Positions 1-6,902 of a DNA stretch of 13,704 bases are shown piece by piece. Position 1 is the stretch's first letter. Each line of letters begins with the position of its first letter. The translations under genes were made by a program, and so were the position numbers. The stretch lies in the NCBI GenBank assembly GCA_013202445.1, contig JABMRW010000007.1, positions 1 to 13,704 of the forward strand. Reading direction: 5' to 3'. The notes under the pieces are model-generated. The model saw only the letters and a program-made list of their open reading frames with translations, was not told where the DNA came from and searched no databases. The DNA is from Deltaproteobacteria bacterium (GTDB lineage Bacteria > Chloroflexota > Dehalococcoidia > Dehalococcoidales > BS750m-G39).

Positions 1-2
1 CC

Positions 3-146
3 GCTGGTCTGCGAGATAAGGTGAAAATCATGATTGGCGGCGGCCAGATGAGCGATGAGATAAGAAAGTATACCGGCGCTGATGCCTACGGCAAAGACGC
101 TATGGCAGCGGTAACACTGGCCCAAGGATGGATAAGAGGCAAGTAA
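3..146 (+). CDS. Corrinoid (B12-binding) protein, C-terminal fragment
   Basis: This is the last 47 codons of a gene whose start lies left of the window; the frame opens at base 3 and stops with TAA at 144-146. The visible peptide contains KIMIGGGQMSDEI and then a GADAYGKDAMAAV stretch. That pattern is the C-terminal edge of the Rossmann-like cobalamin-binding domain found in methyltransferase corrinoid proteins (MtaC/MtbC/MttC type), where a hydrophobic strand ending in GG is followed by an 'IGAD.Y..DA..AV' helix. The DxHxxG motif that holds cobalt would lie upstream and cannot be seen. The protein presumably carries a methyl group between a substrate methyltransferase and an acceptor. It is followed after 5 nt by a URO-D-family gene, the usual partner type, so the two are probably cotranscribed. 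Family assignment is fairly firm for so short a piece; the substrate is unknown. Confidence 0.75.
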   Translation, partial: AGLRDKVKIMIGGGQMSDEIRKYTGADAYGKDAMAAVTLAQGWIRGK

Positions 147-151
147 ATAAC

Positions 152-1450
152 ATGTCTGAATCCACACAAAAACCACAAGCCCCCGCCTTTAAACCATCAC
201 CGGAGTTTCTGGCCCGCCAGAAACGCATCGAAGACGCCATGAACCTTAGAAAACCTGACCGTGTTCCGGTAGCCTCGGCAGCCATTCATTATTATCCCAC
301 CAGAGCCAAGGGTATCTCGAACAAGGACGCCCAGTACAACACGGAAAAGACCCTCGAGGTATGGAAAGAGACAACCATCAAACATAATTGGGATGCCGCG
401 CCTGTCTACGGAGCAATAGCCCCGGCAAGGCCCCTAGAGCTCCTGGGTATTCAGCAAATCCAGTGGCCCGGGGGTGCCCTTCCGGATAACCGGCCCTTTC
501 AATTTGTCGAACGGGAGTATATGCTTCAGGATGAATACGATGAAATGCTGTCCGATCCAGCCGGATTTACCGTAAAAAAGCTCTGGCCGCGTATAGCTAC
601 AACTCTGACGCCCATAAGCGGTATGATGCAAATGGATCCGTCTCTCCTCCTCTTTTTATCAAATTCCTACACTCTTCCCGCCTTCCTGGGTCAGATGATT
701 TCACCACCACCCATGGTCGATTTGCTCAAAAAGGCACTGGAGCTAGCCTTGGAGACTGAAAAAAATAATAAACTAATGGCCGACTATACCATGGAAATGA
801 TGAACCTGGGGTATCCTTTCATACTTGGAGCTTTTACCTTCCCTGCCTTTGACTGGATATCGGACACCCTGCGGGGACTGCGCGGCAGCTCGCTGGATAT
901 GTACCAGGTACCGGATAAGCTGCTGGCGGCAGTTGATATGTACATACCCTTAACAATTAATACAACGATAATGGCTACACAGCAATCAGGCATTAAAAGG
1001 GCCATGATTCCGCTGCATCGCGGTTCAGCCGATTTTATGTCTGACAAACAGTTCGCCAAATTCTACTGGCCGTGCCTAAAAGCCCTTGTACTCGGCCTGA
1101 TTGATGCCGGGGTGACACCTGTTGTATTCACTGAAGGGGACTACACACCGAGATTGGAATACTTTCAGGAATTGCCCCCAAAAAAGTTTGTTTTGCATTT
1201 CCAGGAAGTGGACCGCAAGAAATACAAGAAACTGCTGGGAAATATTGCCTGTTTCTGGGGTGATGTGCCGGCTTCGCTCATGTGCACGAGAACACCGCAA
1301 CAGGTCAAGGATGATGCCAAAGAGCTGATTGATACCTTCGGCGATACTGGCGGTCTTATCATTGACAGCTCCGTGGGTCTGCCGGATGAATCAAAACCCG
1401 AAAATGTGCAGGCCTTAACCGATACCGCCCATAAGTATGGTGTGTACTAG
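152..1450 (+). CDS. Uroporphyrinogen decarboxylase (URO-D) family protein, probable corrinoid-linked methyltransferase
   Basis: The product is 432 residues with a URO-D/cobalamin-independent-methyltransferase-type TIM barrel. The N-terminus has RIEDAMNLRKPDRVPV (residues about 25-40), the typical entry motif of the superfamily. Later come a PLHRGSADFMSDKQF segment (about 288-302) and a C-terminal GDVPASLMCTRTPQQVK...GGLIID...ENVQAL region that is standard for these proteins. I chose the ATG at 152 because AAGAGG lies 12 nt upstream and the start then falls 5 nt after the corrinoid gene's stop. An in-frame ATG at 128 would add 8 residues, overlap the upstream gene and have a poorly spaced ribosome site. 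The corrinoid partner implies methyl transfer rather than haem synthesis. The usual 'GC' cysteine near the C-terminus, a zinc ligand in MtaA/MtbA-type enzymes, is replaced (SSVGLP), and I see no HxC...C set, so its chemistry may differ. Substrate not assignable. Confidence 0.8.
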   Translation: MSESTQKPQAPAFKPSPEFLARQKRIEDAMNLRKPDRVPVASAAIHYYPTRAKGISNKDAQYNTEKTLEVWKETTIKHNWDAAPVYGAIAPARPLELLGIQQIQWPGGALPDNRPFQFVEREYMLQDEYDEMLSDPAGFTVKKLWPRIATTLTPISGMMQMDPSLLLFLSNSYTLPAFLGQMISPPPMVDLLKKALELALETEKNNKLMADYTMEMMNLGYPFILGAFTFPAFDWISDTLRGLRGSSLDMYQVPDKLLAAVDMYIPLTINTTIMATQQSGIKRAMIPLHRGSADFMSDKQFAKFYWPCLKALVLGLIDAGVTPVVFTEGDYTPRLEYFQELPPKKFVLHFQEVDRKKYKKLLGNIACFWGDVPASLMCTRTPQQVKDDAKELIDTFGDTGGLIIDSSVGLPDESKPENVQALTDTAHKYGVY

Positions 1451-1490
1451 GACATATCTAGAGGCCTTAGTTCAACATGAAGAGGCGCTA

Positions 1491-1517
1491 AAAGTATAAA
1501 AGAAACAGGTAACTGTT
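1491..1517 (-). terminator. Weak terminator-like hairpin at the end of the minus-strand cluster
   Basis: Just downstream of the last minus-strand gene (stop at 1527), the minus strand reads AACAG-TTAC-CTGTT (1517-1504) followed by a T-rich run TCTTTTATACTTTT. The stem has only five base pairs, two of them G-C, so it would be a poor intrinsic terminator. Its position in the 76-bp gap between convergent genes is what one would expect for one. No better hairpin is visible in 1451-1526. Confidence 0.3.
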
Positions 1518-1526
1518 ATCTAACCA

Positions 1527-2678
1527 TCAGACGATGGCATTTATGCCTAGAAGCTCACGCCCGATAGTTAACTTATGCATTTCAGTGGTACCGCCAAGTA
1601 TGGTGCTCAGGATTGCATCACGATAGTGATGCTCTACCGGAAAGTCATCGGTGCAGCCATAGGCACCGTGAAGCCTGATTGCCTCAGCCGATGCTCTTAC
1701 TGCCAACTCAGTGGCAAGCCATTTGGCTGAGGACAGCTCTTTTGCATGAGGAAGCCCTTTACTCTTAAGCTCCGCGGCATAATAGACCTGCCACCTAATC
1801 GCCTCAGTCTCAGCCTGCATTCTAGCTATTACTTCCTGCACTAGCTGAAAGCTGGCTATGGGTTTGCCAAACTGGCAACGCTCCTTAGCGTATTTGATAC
1901 AGGCGTCCAGGCAACTCTGAGCCATACCAATAGCTCCAGCAGCTATAAACAAGCGTGCCGTGTCAATACCAGTCAGGCTGTTCTGTATCCCCCGCCCTAC
2001 CTGGCCAACCAGATTTTCTCCGGGCACCCGGCAATCACTAAACCCCAAACTGGCCAGGTCGCCGGCCCGGTCACCAACCATCTCAACAGCGGCACTGGAA
2101 AAGCCTGGGGTATCTTTGTCAACAGCAATAAGAGCCAGCCCGCGGGTACCTTTGCTCTTGTCTGTCTGCACCAGGACCAGAGTCACATCGGCTATGCCAC
2201 CGGCGCTAATAAAATTCTTAGTACCATTAATAACCCATTCATCACCATCAAGCACGGCGGTAGTCTCTACGGCAGTGGCATCACTACCAGCATCGGGCTC
2301 AACAGCAGCCGTAGCCATAATTATCTCACCCCGGCATAACGGAGGCAGGTACTTCTGCTTCTGCTCCTCAGTGGCGGCATTCATAAGAATGGTTCCGGGT
2401 AGTACACCGGCACCCAGAGAAATCAAGGTCTGGGTCCAGCTGGCCCAACTGAGCTGCTCCCAGACTATAGCCGCAGAGGTATAATCAAGCCCGGCTCCGC
2501 CATATTCCTGAGCTATATGGGCTCCTATTAGTCCCAGCGAGCCCATCTTCTTAATAACATCATAGTTTATCTTGCGCTGTCGCTCATAATCCCTGAGTGT
2601 GGGAAGCATTTCCTGCTCGGCAAACTTTCGCGCCATACTCCGGAGCATCACTTGCTCCTCGGTTAGTTCAAAATTCAT
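1527..2678 (-). CDS. Acyl-CoA dehydrogenase (383 aa), lacking both usual catalytic glutamates
   Basis: The length and layout are those of a full acyl-CoA dehydrogenase, a soluble FAD enzyme that oxidises acyl-CoA to 2-enoyl-CoA and passes electrons to ETF. An N-terminal helical domain with HIAQEYGGAGL (54-64) is followed by the beta-domain flavin motif TAAVEPDAGSD (123-133) and NGTKNFISAG (151-160). The C-terminal domain has RCQFGKPIASFQLVQE (267-282), LHGAYG (336-341) and the LGGTTEM segment (361-367). The catalytic Glu of most family members (in 'YEGT') is Gly362 here. The alternative Glu of isovaleryl-CoA-type enzymes, in the helix at IDTARL, is Ala241. Both being absent is odd and leaves the base unidentified. 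The start is ATG with a GGGGGTGA ribosome site about 5 nt upstream. It is the last gene of the minus-strand unit, 81 bp after the carboxyltransferase gene. Substrate unknown. Confidence 0.88.
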   Translation of the reverse strand: MNFELTEEQVMLRSMARKFAEQEMLPTLRDYERQRKINYDVIKKMGSLGLIGAHIAQEYGGAGLDYTSAAIVWEQLSWASWTQTLISLGAGVLPGTILMNAATEEQKQKYLPPLCRGEIIMATAAVEPDAGSDATAVETTAVLDGDEWVINGTKNFISAGGIADVTLVLVQTDKSKGTRGLALIAVDKDTPGFSSAAVEMVGDRAGDLASLGFSDCRVPGENLVGQVGRGIQNSLTGIDTARLFIAAGAIGMAQSCLDACIKYAKERCQFGKPIASFQLVQEVIARMQAETEAIRWQVYYAAELKSKGLPHAKELSSAKWLATELAVRASAEAIRLHGAYGCTDDFPVEHHYRDAILSTILGGTTEMHKLTIGRELLGINAIV

Positions 2679-2759
2679 TCTCTCACCCCCATGAGCTGGT
2701 TAAAACCCGGAATTTTAAACATTTTTTATAACCTTTATCAGCAAAGTAATACCGGGCGT

Positions 2760-4316
2760 CTATAAGGGCATATTCCCATGCCGCTTGGGAGTAATCCCTA
2801 CCTTCTTACTCTGTATTAGCTTAAGCGACCGGATTAAGCAGCGCCTGGTTTCCCCCGGTTCAATAACATCCTGGACATAGGTTACCTCTGATGCCAGCGC
2901 CAGAGTATCACCATACAGCTCACGGTACTCCTTTATCTTACTGGCCTTGAACTGCTCCGGGTTGTCGGCGGCTTTTATATCCTCGGTATAGAATAGCCCT
3001 ACCGCCTGTTTAGCCCCCATAGCCCCAACCTCGGCGGTAGGCCAGGCGAAGACGAGGTCGGTACCGAATCCGGGCAGTATGCCCATACCCAGGGCGGCGC
3101 CGCCATACACCTTGCGCATCAGTATAGCTATCTTGGGCACGGTTGCCTCGGACAGTGCATAGAGCACCTTGGCGCCGTGGTGAATAATTCCGGCGTGCTC
3201 CTGAGCCTTACCGGGCAGATAGCCGGGGGTATCCACCAGCATTACGATGGGGATATTAAAGGAGTCGCAGAACCTTATGAACCTGGCCTGCTTACGGGAG
3301 CTGTCCAGGCTCATACAACCAGCCCGTACCATCGGCTGGTTGGCGATGATGCCCACGGTATAGCCGTCCAGCCGGGCAAAGCCGACTATTATCTCACCGG
3401 CAAACTCTGCTTTAACCTCAAAAAAGTCGCCGTTATCCGCGATATGCTTAACTACCTTACGCATGTCGTACCCCTTGGTTGATTCAATTGGCACAATCTC
3501 AGCAAGGGCATCGGCAATTCTTTCTGGGTCATCACCGGTATCCTTTCTCTCCGGGCGCTCTCTCCAGTTTGAGGGAAGAAATGATAATAACTTCTTTATC
3601 CCCTGCATGCATTCCTGCTCGCTCCTGACCCTGAAATCGGCAACGCCGGTAATTTGGCAATGAGCCTTAGCTCCTCCAAGCTCCTCCATGCTAACCTCCT
3701 CACCCGTTACCGACTTAATAACCCGGGGACCAGTGATAAACATATGCGATAAACCATCAACCATAAATATGAAGTCAGTAAGTGCCGGGGAATAGACGGA
3801 GCCACCGGTACAGTTGCCCAGGATAGCGCTGATTTGAGGTACTGCCCCCGAGCAGCGGGTATTAATAAAAAATACCACCCCGGCGTGCTTCTCGTCGCTT
3901 ACCCGATACGGGTCATCGCTCCCTGCCAGCTCAGGTCTTATCACCCTGGCTCCCGGGGAATCATTTAGACCGATGAGGGGAACACCCATATCCAGAGCCA
4001 TCTCGTGGATCTTGTATAGCTTTCTGCCGTGCATATAGCCCTGGGAGCCACCTAATACGGTAACATCATGGGAAAACACGCAAACCACTCGCCCATCTAT
4101 TGTTCCATGTCCAGTTACAATGCCATCCCCTGGTGTACCAAGCTTGAATTTTACCAGCATGTTAAACTCATTGAAGCTACCAGGGTCAAGGAGCAGGTCT
4201 ATACGCTCGCGTGCTGTAAGTTTACCCTTCTCATGCTCCCCAGCTATTTTCTGTTCACCACCCCCCAATGCGGCCATTGCCTTGGTCTCACGAAGTTTTT
4301 TAATGCGTTCTTCCAT
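2760..4316 (-). CDS. Biotin-dependent acyl-CoA carboxyltransferase (carboxylase beta subunit)
   Basis: The 518-residue product has the length and layout of the PccB/AccD5/MmdA carboxyltransferase family, with two crotonase-fold halves. Visible landmarks are GKLTARERIDLLLDPGSF (31-48), LNDSPGARV (117-125), an oxyanion-hole segment GNCTGGSVYSPALTDF (167-182), VDTPGYLPG (361-369) with QEHAGIIHHGAK (372-383), RKVYGGAALGMG (401-412), AWPTAEVGAMG (425-434) and a C-terminal KRHGNMPL. Such subunits transfer CO2 between biotin and an acyl-CoA alpha carbon, or the reverse in decarboxylases. I start at 4316 because GGAGG (4323-4327) lies six bases upstream; an in-frame ATG at 4334 would overlap that site. 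No biotin carboxylase or biotin-carrier gene is in the window, so a partner must be elsewhere. The residue aligned with the substrate-specificity Asp of propionyl-CoA carboxylase appears to be Leu409, so the acyl substrate is uncertain. Confidence 0.9.
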   Translation of the reverse strand: MEERIKKLRETKAMAALGGGEQKIAGEHEKGKLTARERIDLLLDPGSFNEFNMLVKFKLGTPGDGIVTGHGTIDGRVVCVFSHDVTVLGGSQGYMHGRKLYKIHEMALDMGVPLIGLNDSPGARVIRPELAGSDDPYRVSDEKHAGVVFFINTRCSGAVPQISAILGNCTGGSVYSPALTDFIFMVDGLSHMFITGPRVIKSVTGEEVSMEELGGAKAHCQITGVADFRVRSEQECMQGIKKLLSFLPSNWRERPERKDTGDDPERIADALAEIVPIESTKGYDMRKVVKHIADNGDFFEVKAEFAGEIIVGFARLDGYTVGIIANQPMVRAGCMSLDSSRKQARFIRFCDSFNIPIVMLVDTPGYLPGKAQEHAGIIHHGAKVLYALSEATVPKIAILMRKVYGGAALGMGILPGFGTDLVFAWPTAEVGAMGAKQAVGLFYTEDIKAADNPEQFKASKIKEYRELYGDTLALASEVTYVQDVIEPGETRRCLIRSLKLIQSKKVGITPKRHGNMPL

Positions 4317-4327
4317 CTTCACCCTCC
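4314..4327 (-). promoter_or_regulatory. Ribosome binding site that fixes the carboxyltransferase start
   Basis: The minus strand reads GGAGGGTGAAGATG, with GGAGG (4327-4323) six nucleotides before the ATG at 4316. This favours the shorter protein starting MEERIKK over a start 18 bases upstream. Confidence 0.8.
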
Positions 4328-4373
4328 AACACATTAGAAATCAGTTTTTTTATGTAGAGGCGTTCCTTCTTTT

Positions 4374-5897
4374 TTAGAACACGTCTTCTTTTCTGACCCA
4401 GGATGGAAACCACCTATAGTATTCTGATGGATTAGCTTTGTTTAACCCTTCGTAGGTTGCTTTAGCCAGCTCAATTATTCCACGCCTTCTGTATAGCTTA
4501 ACCAGCTTTTTCTCTTCCAGAGATACCAGTACCCGGTCCAGTTCCTCATCGCTGACATCAAAGTACTCTTTCAAATCCTCCCGGCTCATATATAGACCCG
4601 GGTTGACCCTGTAATCTTCGGCAAGCGCCTTGAGCAGCTTATCGTCATCAATCCGGGTTTGCTTGGCTGGCGCTGCCGCTGCCGGCATGGGCACTCCCAG
4701 CTCCTCATGTATGACCCGGCGTGGCATTTTCAACTCATCGGCCATTTCCTTTAGTCCCATCCTGTAAATGAGGAGCTTCATCGCCTCGCTGGTCCCGCCG
4801 GCTATTTGTGCAGTCTTTGCCTCCCTCATTATTCTGTCCAGGGGGTAGAATTTGGTGACGCCGTCTCCTCCCATAACCTGGGCCGCTTCCACGCTGGCGT
4901 ACATGAGCATATCAGCACCGTAGAGCTTAGAAATAGAGGCTTCTACCACCGCCGACTGTCCCAAATCCATAAGGTGGGCAGCGTAGTAAGTAGATAGCTT
5001 AGCCAGCTTTAGTTCCGTGAGCATGTCGGCAATTTTAAACTGATTGGTCGAAATATTAATAGTCGGTTGGCCAAACTGGATGCGCCTTTGCCCGTATGAT
5101 ACCACGCTTCTAATTAATTCACGAAAACCGCCAACCGCCAGTGAAGCACAAATTAGCCGCTCATAGTTAAGCCCTGACATCATTATTTGCCAGCCCTGAC
5201 CCTCGTCACCAATCCGGTTATTTACCGATACCGGCACCTCATCCAGGTTCAAATAGCCGTTGTGAATGTTATCAAGGCCAATTAGCTCATTTATTTTTTC
5301 CACAGTGAAGCCGGGCATTCCCTTTTCCACGATGAACCCGGTAAGGTGGCGTTTGCGGCGTATATCCTCCGGCTCATCACTGGTCCTGGCGTAGAGCATA
5401 TATCGGCTGGCTGTGCCAGCACCGGTCACAAACCTCTTCTTACCACTAATTACATACCTGTCGCCATCACGCCGGGCAGTAGTTTCAATCCCGGCGGCAT
5501 CGGTGCCGACAAAAGGCTCGGTAAGAGCGATTGCCCCCAGCTCTCCCTTGGCGACCCTGGCTAAGAATCTGGTCTTTTGCTCTTCAGTGCCGAATTCTTT
5601 AACCTGATGAACCCCTCCCAGCATAGCTGATGCGAATATGCCGGGACCTAAAGCCGGCATGCGGCCTATCTCCTCGTTAACAATACAGGTCCCGGTAACA
5701 CCAAGCCCCATACCCCCGTACTCTTTGGCTACTCCAACCCCAAAGTACCCTTTACTGGCGATGCTGTCGGCGATATCCCGGGGAAACTCTTTTTTCCAGG
5801 AAGCCTCTTCAGCCCTTGGCATCAATTCATCTACAAATTCCTTAACGCCAGCGGCCAGCTTCCTATGCTCATCAGTCCACCAGAAAAATGTTCCCAT
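4374..5897 (-). CDS. Acyl-CoA dehydrogenase with a C-terminal winged-helix-like extension (507 aa)
   Basis: Residues 1-385 form a normal acyl-CoA dehydrogenase: VAKEYGGMGLG (56-66), flavin motif IALTEPFVGTDAAG (123-136), SGKKRFVTGAG (151-161), RRIQFGQPTI (271-280) and VMGGDGVTKFYPLDRIMREA (341-360). The usual 'YEGT' glutamate is Gly367 (IAGGTSE). A Glu is present at the alternative isovaleryl-CoA-dehydrogenase position, E246 in GLNYERL, so it is probably active. After a linker rich in Ala and Pro (about 402-412), some 95 extra residues follow. Residues 419-488 read as helix-helix-helix-wing (MSREDLKEYFDVSDEELDRV, then LVKLYRRRGIIEL), very like a winged helix-turn-helix domain. A standard family member ends near residue 385, so this is a fusion. 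The start is ATG with AGGAG six bases upstream. It lies between the 3-hydroxyacyl-CoA dehydrogenase and carboxyltransferase genes. The extension might bind a partner protein or nucleic acid; this is not known. Confidence 0.88.
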   Translation of the reverse strand: MGTFFWWTDEHRKLAAGVKEFVDELMPRAEEASWKKEFPRDIADSIASKGYFGVGVAKEYGGMGLGVTGTCIVNEEIGRMPALGPGIFASAMLGGVHQVKEFGTEEQKTRFLARVAKGELGAIALTEPFVGTDAAGIETTARRDGDRYVISGKKRFVTGAGTASRYMLYARTSDEPEDIRRKRHLTGFIVEKGMPGFTVEKINELIGLDNIHNGYLNLDEVPVSVNNRIGDEGQGWQIMMSGLNYERLICASLAVGGFRELIRSVVSYGQRRIQFGQPTINISTNQFKIADMLTELKLAKLSTYYAAHLMDLGQSAVVEASISKLYGADMLMYASVEAAQVMGGDGVTKFYPLDRIMREAKTAQIAGGTSEAMKLLIYRMGLKEMADELKMPRRVIHEELGVPMPAAAAPAKQTRIDDDKLLKALAEDYRVNPGLYMSREDLKEYFDVSDEELDRVLVSLEEKKLVKLYRRRGIIELAKATYEGLNKANPSEYYRWFPSWVRKEDVF

Positions 5898-5943
5898 ACC
5901 ATACTCCTACTTTAGAATTTCTTTTGTCAGTTAAGATGCCCCA

Positions 5944-5973
5944 ATTATACCTTAACCCGTATTCAGGCGGGTT
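5944..5973 (-). promoter_or_regulatory. Hairpin over the 3-hydroxyacyl-CoA dehydrogenase stop codon, next to a TATAAT box
   Basis: On the minus strand AACCCG (5973-5968), an 8-nt loop containing the TGA stop, and CGGGTT (5959-5954) form a six-bp perfect stem. TATAAT follows at 5949-5944. No T-run follows the stem, so it is not a clear terminator. No good -35 element sits 17 nt upstream of TATAAT, so an internal promoter is only possible. It might be an mRNA processing or stability hairpin between the two genes. Confidence 0.3.
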
Positions 5974-6823
5974 TATCGTAATCGTAAAAGCCTTTCCCCG
6001 TCTTACGTCCCAACCACCCGGCGGCAACCATCTTCCTTAGCAAAATGGGCGGGGAATATTGGGGCTCTTTAAACTCATCATACATATCAATAGCGCCAAA
6101 GTAAACAGTGTCAAGGCCAATAAAATCTGCCAGCTGTAGAGGACCAATGGGGTGATTAAGACCCAGCTTTACACCAGCATCAATGTCTTCTCTGGTGGCA
6201 ACGCCGGCTTCCAGCATGCGGATGGCATTAAATATAAAAGGCGCCAGCTGACGGTTTACCACAAAGCCCGGGGTATCCTTGGCAACAATAACCGCCTTTC
6301 CCAGGGACTTGACGAATTCTATGGCAATTTTAAGGGTATCCTCACCGGTGGCGATAGTCTTAATCGCCTCTACAAGCGCCATCACCGACACCGGGTTAAA
6401 GAAGTGTAATCCCAGCACTCTATCCATTCTGCCGGTTGCCTTGGCAATCTCAATTATGGATAGAACCGATGTATTAGTAGCCAGGATAGTTTTTTGGGGG
6501 CAGACCTTATCCAGCTCGGCAAATATCTTCTGCTTCAAGTCCATCTTTTCAATAATGGCCTCTATTACCAAGTCACAGTCAGAGAAGTCCTTGGTATTAG
6601 TGGTACCTTTAATACGGCTAAGCGTGCTATCCCTGTCCTCAGCGGAGAGCTTGCCCTTGTCCACATTTTTAGCCAGCCGGGAACTAATTGACGTCATCCC
6701 CTTTTTCAGCAGTTCATCGTTTATTTCTGAGACTACTACCTGATAGCCTGATTGAGCGCAAACCTGAGCGATACCGGTACCCATCAACCCGCACCCAACT
6801 ACACCGACTTTCTTGATTTCCAT
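5963..6823 (-). CDS. 3-hydroxyacyl-CoA (3-hydroxybutyryl-CoA type) dehydrogenase
   Basis: The 286-residue protein has the usual length of single-domain bacterial 3-hydroxybutyryl-CoA dehydrogenases. The N-terminal NAD-binding Rossmann fold carries VGVVGCGLMGTG (GxGxxG at 10-15). The catalytic set is complete and correctly spaced: Ser119 (TNTS), His140 (LHFFNPV), Glu152 and Asn190 (PGFVVNR). The C-terminal helical domain has HPIGPLQLADFIGLD (224-238) and ends in KTGKGFYDY. It would oxidise a (3S)-hydroxyacyl-CoA to the 3-oxoacyl-CoA with NAD, which the cluster's thiolase could then cleave. GGGGGAAGG precedes the ATG. No enoyl-CoA hydratase of the crotonase family is encoded in the window, so the hydroxyacyl-CoA must come from another step or an enzyme encoded elsewhere. 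Function is secure; chain length is not determined. Confidence 0.93.
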   Translation of the reverse strand: MEIKKVGVVGCGLMGTGIAQVCAQSGYQVVVSEINDELLKKGMTSISSRLAKNVDKGKLSAEDRDSTLSRIKGTTNTKDFSDCDLVIEAIIEKMDLKQKIFAELDKVCPQKTILATNTSVLSIIEIAKATGRMDRVLGLHFFNPVSVMALVEAIKTIATGEDTLKIAIEFVKSLGKAVIVAKDTPGFVVNRQLAPFIFNAIRMLEAGVATREDIDAGVKLGLNHPIGPLQLADFIGLDTVYFGAIDMYDEFKEPQYSPPILLRKMVAAGWLGRKTGKGFYDYDKPA

Positions 6824-6851
6824 AGACCTTCCCCCTTCTAAGCAATTTTAG

Positions 6852-6895
6852 CCTCTGACTCTGCCACGGATACCTCTACCCCCAAAAATCAGAGG
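6852..6895 (-). repeat. Inverted repeat in the gap between the AbfD-like and hydroxyacyl-CoA dehydrogenase genes
   Basis: CCTCTGA and TCAGAGG arms (6852-6858 and 6889-6895) are a perfect 7-bp inverted repeat around a 30-nt spacer. With one bulged C, the stem extends to nine pairs (AGCC...GGCT). On the minus strand AAAATT follows the second arm. It could be an intercistronic stem or weak attenuator. It fills most of an otherwise empty 79-bp gap. Confidence 0.35.
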
Positions 6896-6902
6896 GCTCA
6901 AA

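Noticed and set aside
1960..2484. A 174-codon plus-strand frame opposite the 383-residue acyl-CoA dehydrogenase
   Set aside because: Low-complexity Ser/Pro/Ala-rich translation with no family features, fully covered by a well-conserved gene on the other strand.
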